Part shown: piece by piece, positions 12,128 to 24,168 of the stretch
Position numbering within the stretch: position 1 is the stretch's first letter
How the letters are laid out: each line of letters begins with the position of its first letter
DNA from: Poronia punctata
Lineage: Eukaryota; Ascomycota; Sordariomycetes; Xylariales; Xylariaceae
Direction: 5' to 3'
NCBI GenBank assembly: GCA_022579005.1
Contig: MU401560.1
Coordinates: forward strand, 62,001-126,000
Length of the DNA: 64,000 nt
Made by a program: the position numbers and the translations under genes
Notes under the pieces: model-generated
Seen by the model: the letters and a program-made list of their open reading frames with translations, nothing else
Told to the model about the DNA's origin: nothing
The model's database searches: none

Positions 12128-12362
12128 CCTATGGGTACCTACGGCTAAATGCTAAGGGACCCATAGGTAAATAGGTACCTACGACAAAATGCCAAGAGAC
12201 CTATAAGTAAATAGGTACCTATAACAAGATGCTAAGGCTAAATAAGTACTTACAAGCAAATGCTAATAAACCTATAGGTAAATAAGTACTTATAACTAAA
12301 TGCTAAAAGGTTTATAAGTAAATAAGTAATAATAACTAAATACTAAAGGGCTTGTAGGTAAA
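12128..12362. repeat. left subterminal tandem repeat, about 40-bp unit, 5-6 diverged copies
   Basis: Successive units share the pattern ATAGGTAAATAGGTACCTA followed by a variable A-rich part ending in ATGCTAA(A/G)G. Copies become more AT-rich away from the end, with GGTACC turning into AGTACTTA, as expected if C-to-T decay increases inward. Confidence 0.75.
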
Positions 12363-15300
12363 AAAATAAGTAAAGATTTAATACTATTAATTATATTATT
12401 AGTATATAATTAGTATATTATATATTTACTTTTAATTAACGCATAGTTTTAAACTTGCTTTTTTTAAATTATATATAAACAATTTTTTGCTATATATATA
12501 TTTTTACTTAAAAACTTTATTATATTATACATTTTAGTTATAGTAAATATTATAATTAATTTAACATTAGGCAATATATTAGTAGCTAAAAAGCAAAAGC
12601 TTAATTAAAAATTTTAAACGTAATTTTCCTATACTTAAGTAAGTATTTTATTTTCCTAATTAAGTAAACATACTAATGCTATAGTAATGTTTTGCTTAAG
12701 TCCTATAGCATCTTTATATATTACTTTGTTTTGCTTATATTAAAAGTTATTTTAACTAGGTAATAAGTAGTTTTTTAAGTCTTAGTTTTAGTTTTTTACA
12801 AGGTAGCTTTAACTAAAAACCTTTAAAAGCATACTTTTTATAGTAAGCGTACTAAATACTTTACTAAACTAAGTACTTATTAACTACAAAAAGCTAATAC
12901 TTAGTTTTTTAGCTTTTATTAAAAACAAAGTATATAGTTTGCAAACCTTATAATAATTAATATATAATTAGTATATTAAAATATAAGAATATATATAGTT
13001 TTTATTTATAAATCTAAGCAATTGCTTAGCTTGCTTTTAAAAAAAGCTTTTTTTAATTATTAACTTTAAATAAAATATAGCTAATTATTTAGCAAAGCAC
13101 GTTATACTTAGTTAAAGTAAATAATATATATATTAGCAAGCTTTTTTTATTTAAGCAATATATAACTGCTTAAAAAGCAAAGTCTTTATTTTTTACTACT
13201 TCTTAAACTAAAAAAAAAATAACTGCTAGTTAGTAGCGCTAAAGTTAGATTTTATAGTAAAAGGTTTTTAAAGCTTTAATATAGTAGTTTTTCTATACTA
13301 TATAGCTCTTATACTAAAAGTCTTATATATAATTAGTATGCGTTAAATTTAATAAGCAAATATTTATATGCTAAATATACTTTATAAGCATAGTTTAAAA
13401 GTAAGTTTATAAAAATTTCCTATTTTATAATAAATAGCAAATATATTAAATTGCTTTATTAAATATATTATTAATAATAAAATGCTATCTTATATAGTTA
13501 GCTTTTTAAGCGTTTAAGCAAAAAAAAATAATAAAAAGTTGCTATATAATAATAAGTTAGCAAAGTTTTTAATATAAGTTAATTATTAGTTAGTATTACC
13601 TTTTTAACCTTTTTTTTTATATTATATTTAAGCTTTTTATAAGTAGTACTATTTAAAGTATATACTTTTTTATATTTAGTAATATTTTAAGCTAAATAGG
13701 TTACTTAGTTTTACGTATACTTAATAATTTGCTTTATTAGTTTAAACTACTTATTATTTTATTAGTTATTAAAAGCATTATATAAAACGCCTTTGTTTTT
13801 TAGTATATTAAACTTTTTAATAACATTTTCTAAGTTAATAACAAAACCTATGCCTTTTTCTACTAAAAACTTAATAACAACACTATTATTTTAAATATTA
13901 GTTAATTAAAAGTTTAAACTAGTTTTAAAAGTAGTAAGCTTATAAAAAATATTATTTTTTTAAGCAATCTGCTTTAAGTATTTATTTTAAAAGCAGCTAA
14001 TAAATTAATACAAATTAGTATATAAGTAAAGTATACAACTTACTATATAGCCTTAACCTTTTTATAAATTACTATAAATATAGCAGCTTTATTAACAATG
14101 CTAGCTATAGCATTTTTTTGCTTTTATATATTTTCTTTACGCTTAATTTATTAGTATAAGCATTATTTAGCGTTTTTATATTTTTTTTATATAAGTGTTA
14201 AAGCTATAGCACGCTTATAAGCCTTTTTTATATATAAATTAATAAATAGTTTAGTTTTCTTTTTACGCTACTTTAGCAAAGGCAACAGCGTAAATCTCTT
14301 TGCTTTATACTTTAATATTGCTTAAAAAAATTAATATAAATTAATATATAAAGTAAAAAAACATACTTTCTATAGCAAAAGGCCGGTAGCTTAAGTAAAG
14401 CTAATAATAAAATTATAAGTAACTAAGTACTATAAAGCATTTATTAGCTAAATATACGCAATATAAATATAAAATATAAAATAACTAATTAATTTTACTT
14501 TATAAGACAAAGGCGCAACTTAAAATAATAAAACTTTTAATTAAGTAAAAAATGTAGCAAAAGTAAAGTATAAGTAAAAAAGTTAAAAATGTATATATAT
14601 AAGTATAGTAAAAATTTTTTAAAGTAAGGGCATAAAAGTAAAAATATTTTGCTACTTTTAACTGCTTTCCTAGCTTAGCTACTACTATATATAAAATATT
14701 AACAGTTTAATAATATTATATATAAATTATATATACTATAAAAATAAAACTTTATAAATATTTTTAAAACTTTATAAATTTAAATATATATATATATATA
14801 TAGCTATATATAAATTAAAATTTAAATTTAAATATATATATATATATATATACTTACTTACTTTAAATACTTTAATATTTATAATTTTGTTTACAATTTA
14901 AAGTTTAATATATAATTTTTAACTAATAATATAGTACTTTATTATAATTAGTATATAATTAGTATAATTTTATATAACTCTTATTTATAAATATTTATTT
15001 AATTAGCTAAACTAAGTAGTGTTTTATTTTAATGCTATTTAAACCTATTTTTAAAGCAAAGTACTATATGCTTTTAACTTAAATAAATTATCTTTTTTTA
15101 GCTACGTTTTACTTATTAGTAACTATGTCCTATTTTTATAAAGCTTTTATTATATTAAGCTAAAATTTTAAATATTATTTAGTTTATTATTTATTAATTT
15201 GTTATTGTTACTAAAATTGTTAATATTAAAAAGTTTACTTTTATAGCTTAAAAATAAATCTAGCAATTATAGTGCTGCTTTTAGCCTTTTAATATACTTA

Positions 15301-18300
15301 TTATATATAATAATATTTTTACTATTAAAAAATGCGTTTTTAAAGTCTTTATTTGTACGCAAGTAAAAGTTAATTATTATAGCTTTATAAAAAATGTTTG
15401 CAATAATCTAAGTTTGCTAATCCTTATATATAGCTTTTGCCTAGCTTTATATATGCTTTATAAGTACTAAAGCAGCTTAGATTACAAAAATATTTTAAGT
15501 AAAAGCTATAAAACTAAAGTTAGTTAGTTTTAAATATAACTAAAACTATAAAATATTTGTTTTTTTATTTATTTTTAAATAAATTTTAACATTTATAATA
15601 TAACTAATAAATAATACTTTTTAACTTACTTATATTTAAAAAATTGTTAATAACGCAATTTAATAATTTAAAGCTATTGCTTAAGCTAGACTAAAAGATG
15701 CTTTATAAAAGTTAATAACTTTAAAAATATTAAACAGGTATATATAAATAAGTTTATATACTTTTTTAAAGCTTAATTGCAATATAAGCATTATTTTAGT
15801 TATATTATTATAAGTAAAACTTAAAGTAGCAAAATGTTTAAAATTAAACCTTTTTTAATAAAGTTAGTATATAGCTTTTAGTTTTTTAATAGCAGCAGCT
15901 ACGTAGTAAATATTAACCTTATTTTTATTATAGTTAAAATATTTAAACTAACTATTAAACTTAGCAGTTTAAAAAAGCAGCATACTAGCACTAAGTAAGT
16001 AAAGTAATATAGCTATTTTAAGTATATATTTGTTTTTAGTAAACGCTTTTTTAATATACTTTTTTATTTTTACTTGCATATTATACAGTTTTTTTACTAG
16101 CTTTTTAAAGCTAAGGCAGTTAAAAGCTATTTTTTTAGTATGCTTTTTATTTACTTGCTTTTTATATTTAGTTAAATGCTTTATAGCAATAAGGTATTTA
16201 GTTAAAACATAACTAATTTAATTATTTTTTAAAAAGCTAAAGTTATTAGTAAAAAAACTAAAAGGCTAATAAATTATAATAACAAGTTAAATACAATTTT
16301 ATATTTTAAAAGTAAGCATATACTTGTTTTCTTGCTTATAAATTTTAATAAACTTTATAATAGTAAGGCAAAGCTATAATGCTTATTTTAATATTATAAT
16401 ATAAAAGTTTTATTTAGTTTTAACATTACTAACTATTTTAAGTAGTTGTTAAATATTAAGTTTTTTATATTATATAAGCTAAGCTTGCATATTAGCAAAT
16501 TTTTTTTTATGCTTAGCGCTATTGTTAATATACGTAGCTAAGCTTTAAAACTATTATTATTAGCTAAAAAATTAAAAATTAGTATATAATTAATATATTT
16601 TTTAAATATACTTTTTATACTATGCTGCTAAAACTATTTAAAATACTAGTTTAGTTTAAATTATTAATACTTAAATTTACTAAAAACGCTTTTAATACTA
16701 GCTATATTATATAAAAAAAGCAGCTTAAATAGGTAACTATATTAGCTATATTGCTAAGTTGCTTAGCAATATATTTAATTTTAAAGCTTAAACTATTGTT
16801 TGCTATATAAGTTTTAGCAGCATAATATAATTTAAACCGTTTTAAAGTAGCAAATATAGCATTTGTATTAAGTTTTGCCTTTTTTAAGTTGCATTTTTAA
16901 ACATTAATTAAAATATAGCAAAGTATTTAATTTATATTAATAAAATGTATATATATACCTTAATAGCAAATTTATATATTTAAAAACGTTTATATATTAT
17001 ATATAACGCTTACTTATAACCTTATTACTTATTTTGCTAGTTAACAAGCAATAATTTTTTAAAAATATTTTAAGCAAAAAGTATAAAAACCTTTTTTTAA
17101 AAGTAAACTTTAATATAAAGCAACGTGCTTTTGCTATATAATAATATATAAGTTTTTAATTGTATTAAATAATAAGTTACTTTTAATCTATACATAAAGC
17201 AAAAGCTTAGTTGCTAAAAAAGTAACTTATTTATTTTGTTAAATAATTAGTATATAATTAGTATATAGCTAAGTAATATACATACTTTTTTACTAAAGTT
17301 ACTACTTTTTAATTACTTTTTTTAGTATAAACTATAATTTTTAAACTAAATATGCTTGCTTATTAAGCTAGTGCTTATTAATTTTAAAAATATAAAATAG
17401 CGCAAAACCTTGCTACAAGCTTTATACTTAATTATTAGTATTTTATTTGCTTACTACGCTACTTAGTTAAACTTCCCCTATGCTAAACTTATTTTTTTTT
17501 TTTTAATTAGCTATATTTTTTTTATATTGTCTACCTTTTTTTAAAATATATTATGCTAATAATAAAACTTAGTTATTTTAAACTATTTATAAAATTTTGC
17601 TTTAGTTTTTTTTATATATATATAGTACTGCTTATTTTAAGTTTTAAAAAAAGTTAAAAGGCGTATTAGTAAAAGTAAATCTAAAAGCTTAAAACTAAAA
17701 TGCTTTAAAAGCTTAAAACTAAAATGCTTTAAAGGCTTGTTTATATTTAAGCTTAAAATGTCTTTATTTTAAACTAGGGTATATAAAAAAGCAAGGTTAC
17801 TAAAGTTGTTGTTTTTAACATTTTTTGCAAACATTTTAATATTAGCTTAACTAAACCTTTTAACTTCTATTGTTATAATATAATTTAAAAAATATAAAAG
17901 CAATAATTTAAACTAACAACTTAAAAATTTAAAAAATAAAAAAAAAGTAAATATACTATATATTTATTTTTATAATTATATATTTTAAACCCTATAATAA
18001 AAAAAAATTTTACTAATTTTAAAAAAGCCTAAGCTTAATAAAAAATAATATTTACATACTATATTAAAATATATAAATTTCTTGCCTACTAGCCTAGTTC
18101 CTTTTTTTACACGTTTTTTTTTACACGTTTCCTTTTACATATTTTTATATAGCAATAATACTTTATAATACTACCGGCTTTAAAACCTTTATCTAGTTTA
18201 GACTTATTATTTAGTTATTTACTTTAAATACTATTAAATAGCTAGTCCTTATACTTTAATAATAATTACAGTTTTACTAAAATTATTACTATAATAAATT

Positions 18301-21080
18301 ACATTTATTAATTATAAATAATTAAAAAAACACTGCTACTACTTTATTATTATAATATATAAGGTATAGTATAAAACACGTTTAAAAATAGTTTTATAAA
18401 TATAAACAGCCTAACTAGTTCTAGCTTCTTTTTGCTTTCTTTTTTGCCTAACTAAGTTTAAAAGCACTAACTAACTTAGCAACTTATAATAAAAGCGCTA
18501 CAAAAATCTTTAACTTAACTTGCTAAGAAAAGCAAAGCAAAGGTATATAATATAAAAAAAAAAAGCATATTAATAAAACTATTTAAAGTAGTAAAAAGCA
18601 GTGTTTGTTTTTTTAAACGCAAATAAAAACTTAGTAGTAAGTAATTAATTAGTATAAAATTAGTATATTATAATATAATGCTAACAAAATTAAGTAGCTA
18701 CGCTTTAAAAAATTTGCAAGTACTAAAAAAGCTATAATTTATTAATTTTTTATTTTCTTTTTTAGCAAGTTATTTAAAAAATTATATTTAAATATAATCT
18801 AGCCTTTTATATTTAATTTATAGCGCTTGCTATACTTTAAAAAGCTACTAAAGCCTATATTATAAAAATTTTTGCTTATAAAACAAATATAAGCACTACT
18901 AGTTTGCTATTTAAATACTAACTACTTATAAAATAGGTGCTAATTTATATGCTATATATAAAAAACAAGTTATAATTATGTTAGCAAATTTTACTTTTTT
19001 TAAAAGTATAAGTAAAAAAATAAATATAAAGATTTTATAAAATAGTTAATATAAAATGTCTACTTTTAATTTTTTTTATATATAAAAACGTAAAAAGGTT
19101 ATAATTTAAAAATTATATAATATTAATATAATAGTTTTTTATATTATATTTTATAATATAATATAAAATGCTTGCTTTTTATTTATATACTTATTTATAA
19201 AATATATTACTTTAATACTAATATATATTAAAAAATATATATATTATATATTTAAAATATAAGTAAATATATATTATATTATATATAAAAATAATACTAT
19301 TTTTTATAATATAATAGTTTATATATTATTTTTGCTAAATAATATAATATATTTTTACTTTTATTTTAAATATATAATGTAAATATTCTTAATATATTAT
19401 ATATAAATAAAGCAGTTAATTTTACTTTAGTACTTATAAATAACATGTTTTCCTTTAATTTTTATAAATTCCTTTAAATTCTTTTAAAACCTTTTAAATT
19501 TTTTTAATTAATAATTTTAGTACTATATAAATTTAAATATAAACTTATATAACATTTTTTTATAGTTTTAAAAATGCTTTTAATACTTTAAAAATAAAAT
19601 AAAAAATAAATACTTATATATATTAGTTATAAAAAATAAATTATTTTTATAATAAATTTTTTTAATTTTTTTAGTTAATAATTTTTTAATTTTTAAATTT
19701 AATTAATACATTAAAAAATAAATTAGAAAAAAGTAGGCCTTATTATTTAAAGTAGGCCCTATATATATTAGTACCTAAGTACATCCTAGTTAATTTAAAT
19801 ACTTACTTATACTAACTAATTTATACTTACTTATACTTATATAGCAACTTTACTAGTATAATTTTAAGTAAATAACAAAGTACGTATATTTTTATATACC
19901 TTAGGTTATTATACTTAATTTTAATTAAGTTTTTTAAAATTTAATATACTATTACGTATATTGCTAATATATATAGTTATAGTATAAATATAGCTAAAAA
20001 CTATAGCTAAAATAGCCTTAGTAAGTAAACTATATTTTATATACTAATTATATACTAATATATTTAAAAACTAAGCTTGCTAATACTAAACTTTTTTTAA
20101 AGTTATTAAATATAGTAGCATAAGCTAAAACTAAAAGTATAAGTATACTTAAACAAAGTATTTATATTTATTAAATATATACTAATTTAAATAAATAGGT
20201 TAAATAACCTATAAATAAAACAATACTACTTTATAAAAATGCTAAAAAAAGAAAAATAGTAAAGAAAAAACTTAAAGCAAACTTAAAATTATAAAAAGCA
20301 ACACTTACAAATACTATAAAAAATATTAAAGTGCTTAAAAAAAAAAAATAGTTACTTATAACTAAAAGTATATTTTATATAATTTTATTATTTTTATTTA
20401 TATACTAATTATATTTTAATAAAGCAAACCTTTACTACTATATTTAAAAAGCAAAACTAAAGCTATTTAAAGCAAGCTATACCTTTAGCTCCTTTTGCTA
20501 AGCTTATAAAAAAAGTTATATAAAGCGTTACTTAAAAAGATTTTTATATTTAAACATTTACTTTTTAAGCGCTAAAAAAAGCAAGCAAAAAAACGCTTAT
20601 AAGCTTATTTATAAGTAAGTATACTAAAGTCTAAATATACTAATTATATACTAATTTACTATAGCTACTTTTTAAGCTACTATCTATGCTAGCTAAGTTA
20701 CACTTTTTTTTAAAAATATTTATTTTATGTTTTTTATTATAAAAATTATAAAACATATAAATATTAACAGCTTAAAGCTGCAAAGCTTTAAATATTTATA
20801 TAATAAAGCAAACATTTATAAACGCTTAGTTAACATAAAAAAAGTTAAAAAGGCCTGCTAAGATTTTAAAAAAAAACAAGCTGCTAAAAAGGCAGCTTTT
20901 AAAGCTAAACACAATAAAGGCAAAAAAAGCAAAAAAAGCAAAGAAAGCATATAAAATAAAAGTAATAAAAGTATACTAGCTATAATGCTTATTATATTTT
21001 ACTTTAGCCTAGCTAGTTAATTTTAAGCAATTACAAGTATTAAGTTTATAAATATATTTTCTTATAAATATATAATTTTA
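12363..21080. other. AT-rich core with RIP-like mutation signature, no readable gene
   Basis: Nearly 9 kb of A/T-dominated DNA. Hand count over 15001-15600 (both members of each reverse-complement pair): CpA+TpG 23 against ApC+GpT 44, a ratio near 0.5 as expected after RIP; TpC+GpA 7 against CpT+ApG 69; GpC about 24 against CpG 3. The surviving G/C bases sit mostly in AGC/GCT words. The short hydrophobic open frame at 16030-16212 is a composition artefact. Small direct repeats occur (for example the AAAGCTTAAAACTAAAATGCTTT unit duplicated around 17687-17730). Confidence 0.8.
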
Positions 21081-21254
21081 TATATATACCTATTACAATA
21101 TATAAGTACCTATCGCTATATATAGGTACCTATTGCTATATATAAGTACCTATTGCCATATATAGGTACCTATTGCCATATATAGGTACCTATTACTATA
21201 TATAGGTACCTATCACCATATATAGGTACCCATTACCATATATAGGTACCTATT
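21081..21254. repeat. right subterminal tandem repeat, 20-bp unit, about 8 copies
   Basis: Eight or so head-to-tail copies of TATAGGTACCTATTGCCATA with a few substitutions, in strict 20-bp register, ending about 90 bp inside the right inverted repeat. Between the array and the inverted repeat lie palindromic CCCATGGGTACCC and TATGGGTACCCAT words, one of which (ATGGACCYATGGGTACC) is also found near the left end at about 12124. Confidence 0.85.
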
Positions 21255-21345
21255 AAATATTTCTATAGGTACCCATTACCTATGGCGCTAAAATGGACCC
21301 ATGGGTACCCAAAAATTACCTATGGGTACCCATTTGCCAACCCTA

Positions 21346-21353
21346 CTCGGCTG
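21346..21353. repeat. right target-site duplication of the AT-rich element
   Basis: CTCGGCTG directly after the right inverted repeat; partner of CTCGGCTA at 12069-12076. Confidence 0.65.
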
Positions 21354-21540
21354 CTTACCTCATAAACTAGGTACCTTTACGGCCAACAAACTCACTTACC
21401 TTCTTGAGACTGTCCAGAGTCCAGACTAATTCACCTCTGCCTACCTATACAACAATCATACAGAACAAGAATAAACCTGCTGTAAGAGCATACAGGCCAA
21501 GATCCTATATCAACAGAACCGATACAGAGATAGTGTGAAT

Positions 21541-22866
21541 ATGGAGGTTAATAGTCTGTTTGACGTCAAGGTAAGCTTGAACTACCTAGGTTGCGTCTTT
21601 CGGACAGGGGGCTAGAATGTCCAGATAATTTACGTAGGTATATGATATCGAAAGGACAGAGCTGACTCGATTTATTTTTATAGGGGAAGGTTGTCTTAGT
21701 GACTGGCGGTAAGTGAATATTTCAATACATACACGTATTCATGTCATTCATTCTCACACTCCCAGATAGGGTGGTGAACTTGAGATTACAATATATACAG
21801 CTCAATAAATGGGGTCAAAAACTAACATTTACCATCCCCATCCCAGGCGCCCGAGGAATAGGCCGCATGATATCCGAAGGCTTCATAGCCAACGGCGCAA
21901 AAGTATACATAGCCTCGCGCGACGCCAAAGCATGCGAAAGTACCGCAGCAGAACTCACAGCTCGCGGCCCGGGATCCTGCATCGCCGTCCCCACGGACCT
22001 TCTCAAACTATCCGAGTGCAAGGATTTAGTAGCGGAATTGGAGAAGAGGGAGGAACGTCTCGATGTCTTGGTCAATAATAGTGGCGCGGCTTGGGGTGCG
22101 CCGTTGGAAGAGTTTCCTGATGAGCAGTGGGCGAGGATTCTGACGCTTAATCTTACGAGGGCTTTTACGTTGACGCAGTTGCTGCTTCCTTTGCTAGAGA
22201 AGAGGAGAGGAGAGGGAGATACGGGGGCGGTTATTAATATTGGGTCTATTAATGGGCTTGCGGTGCCGAATCTTGAGGTTAGTCTTTTATTTTTCCCCCC
22301 TCCTTCTCTCCTTCTCGTATTTTTTTGGTTGTGTTGTGTTGTGTTGTGTTGCTTGAGATGACTTCCCAGCATTTGTTTTATGTGCGCACCCCGTTGGAAA
22401 GGGGAACCGAACCAACCCGATATTACTTTCCATTATTATTGTCATCTGGCACGGAAAACATGAAAACTAAGAACATTCCCCCACATACAGAACTACAGCT
22501 ACAGCGCCTCAAAAGCAGGCCTACACCACCTCACGCGACATCTATCGCAGGTCCTCGGACCCAAGGGCATCACGGTCAACACGCTGGCCTGTGGCCCGTT
22601 TGACACCAAGATGATGGCCTTCTCCATGAAACACTTCCGCGAGGCCATCGAGGACGGAAACCCGATGAAACGCCATGGACGACCAGGCGATGTGGCTGGT
22701 GCTTGCATCTTTCTCTCCAGTCGTGCTGGGTAAGCTTTTTCGCTGCTGCCTTTTCTTCAACAAAATTCTTGGGTGAATTAGACTAACTGATTATCTCGGC
22801 AGATCATATGTCAATGGAGCGACTATCAATGTCGACGGTGGCGTCCATCTATCGCCCAAAATGTAA
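21541..22866 (+). CDS. short-chain dehydrogenase/reductase (3-oxoacyl-ACP reductase/RhlG-like)
   Basis: Predicted 262-aa NAD(P)H-dependent oxidoreductase of the classical SDR family. Five exons: 21541-21570, 21684-21708, 21847-22277, 22491-22729, 22803-22866; all phases close and the stop is TAA. The first exon is only ten codons and the second 25 nt, so the start depends on splicing: MEVNSLFDVK joins GKVVLVTGG and ARGIGRM, giving the cofactor motif TGGARGIG at residues 17-24. Other motifs are DVLVNNSG, the catalytic Ser in NIGSINGL, the active-site YSASK (Y166, K170) at the beginning of exon 4, and a C-terminal GATINVDGG. Introns carry GTAAGC/GTAAGT/GTTAGT donors; the last has a clear GACTAACTGA branch. 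Substrate cannot be told from sequence; the overall pattern resembles fungal proteins named after rhamnolipid 3-oxoacyl reductase. It is the first gene beyond the AT-rich element, about 190 bp from its border. Confidence 0.85.
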
Positions 22867-23155
22867 CGTAGCTAGGTCAGGGATGTCTTTGAAATTGGGC
22901 AGTTGATTTGGGTATCTAAAGCTTTGTCCGTGAGACCATGGAAAATATGCTGGTTTATCTCGGGTGAAGCTTGCTCAGGGGTATTTTGTGTACATGTTCT
23001 TATAATACAATGTGGACACGTGTAGGCGTCCGCGGTATCATTCCAGGAGAGTGATATTTTAAACCCATTATCATCAACCAGGTTCTTTAACCCCCATTAA
23101 GCGGTGTATCATGTCCAGCGCTCTTTCGAACAGACCGTGTTCGAGGCGCAGTAAG

Positions 23156-24168
23156 TTATTTCCCGGAACCCCAGCACCTTTGATATATCCGGTCTCGATG
23201 CTCGACTAGACCAGGAAATTCGCCCAATATGTCGCCGAGCCGCCTATTCTCCCAGGCCAAGCCTTCATGCAAGAGGAGGTAGGTATAAGAGAACACAGCG
23301 GCATCGAACAGCCCCGGCACCTCACCGCCAAAGAACCATTGATCTTCATCCAAGAGAGCTTCCAGAGCCCCGAACGCCTCTCTTGCGCCCCGATATAGAG
23401 CGTTAGGGTCCACCGCCGATCTAGCCGTGGATCGCAAGATCTCCAGCTCAGCCGCCCGTCTCAATTGGTATAAAATCGTGGTCCTGACAGGCCACGACGA
23501 GGTCGCCGGCTCGACGTAAAGACTCGTCAGGAGAGCCGTGTTCGCGGGCGAGAGATATAGCGTATAGAGCCAAGCAGTTCGTATCCGGTGGTCGAGAAGT
23601 GACTCGTAAACTTCTAGTTTCGGGCCCGGATCTTTGGGCGGTTTGGCCTTGCCCCAGTCGAGGCCGTACTGCTCCAGCTTTTTCGATGGGATGGGAGCTC
23701 GCGATTTAGTAGAGTCGGTCGGTACTGATGGTGGGAGGAGGAAAGGTAATGCGCCGGTAGGTGAGGCGTGGTTGTTGGACGGTCGGACGCGGAAGTCCAC
23801 GCCCATGAGTTTAAGGAAAGTCTGCGATGTTTCGGCGTTTTAGTAAAAAAAAAGTGCTTGCGAAAGCAGAGCGAAGCGAAGCGATGTAACTGACGTACCT
23901 GCCACTTCAGACATGATGGGTTAAAGCTCGGAAGTCCCTTCAGCGCGTCTTCATCCGATATAAAAACATAAAGCGTCGGCACATCTCTTAAACCGGACGA
24001 TCGGGCAGGTAGCTCGTTAGGGGGGTATGTCAGAAGGGGAAACTTTCTGAACAGCCGGGCAAGGGGAGCTGGTACGGTGAACCAGCCCGAACCCGAACCC
24101 GAACCCGACTCCTTCTCCTTCACTGTAGCCTGTGGCCTTGTTTTGGACGCCTCTGCGCTGTTCGACAT
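23156..24168 (-). CDS. metaxin-like GST-fold protein, candidate Sam35/Tob38 of the mitochondrial SAM/TOB complex
   Basis: Predicted 311 aa from two exons on minus, 24168-23899 and 23821-23156, with a 77-nt intron (donor GTACGT, branch TACTAAAAC, acceptor CGCAG). The N-terminus is Ser/Gly-rich and lacks an obvious cleavable targeting peptide. Then comes a metaxin-type thioredoxin-like half, GLRDVPTLYVFISDEDALKG, and the joined segment PSCLKWQTFLKLMGVDFRVRPSNNHASPTGALPFLLP, followed by an all-helical GST C-terminal half ending GEVPGLFDAAVFSYTYLLL. Family knowledge: metaxin/Sam35 proteins sit on the cytosolic face of the outer mitochondrial membrane and help insert beta-barrel proteins. No C-terminal membrane anchor is seen, which fits Sam35/Tob38 better than Tom37/Sam37. 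A general metaxin-like GST of another role is the alternative. The gene converges on the SDR gene with 289 bp between stops. Confidence 0.65.

Larger units (their letters stand above)
12077..21345. mobile_element. 9.27-kb AT-rich decayed DNA transposon (hAT-like ends)
   Basis: Seen directly: a block of extreme AT content starts and stops at a 10-bp perfect terminal inverted repeat, TAGGGTTGGC at 12077-12086 and GCCAACCCTA at 21336-21345, flanked by 8-bp direct repeats matching at 7 positions. Just inside each end lie different short tandem arrays built around GGTACC-type cores (40-bp unit left, 20-bp unit right). Inside, no gene survives; the longest open frames are about 60 codons of low-complexity Phe/Leu. 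Known: hAT elements have short TIRs, 8-bp duplications and subterminal transposase-binding repeats, and fungal repeats are mutated by RIP (C to T). Inferred: this is one old inserted element degraded by a RIP-like process. It is longer than usual for fungal hAT elements, so it may hold nested insertions or extra cargo. The superfamily is a guess from ends only, because no transposase can be read. Confidence 0.6.

Noticed and set aside
16030..16212. 60-codon hydrophobic open frame in the AT-rich block
   Set aside because: Phe/Leu/Ile-rich translation is expected from AT-rich DNA; no family motif and no neighbouring coding signal.
21081..21254. CRISPR-like array
   Set aside because: The 20-bp units are directly head-to-tail with no spacers, and the genome is eukaryotic.
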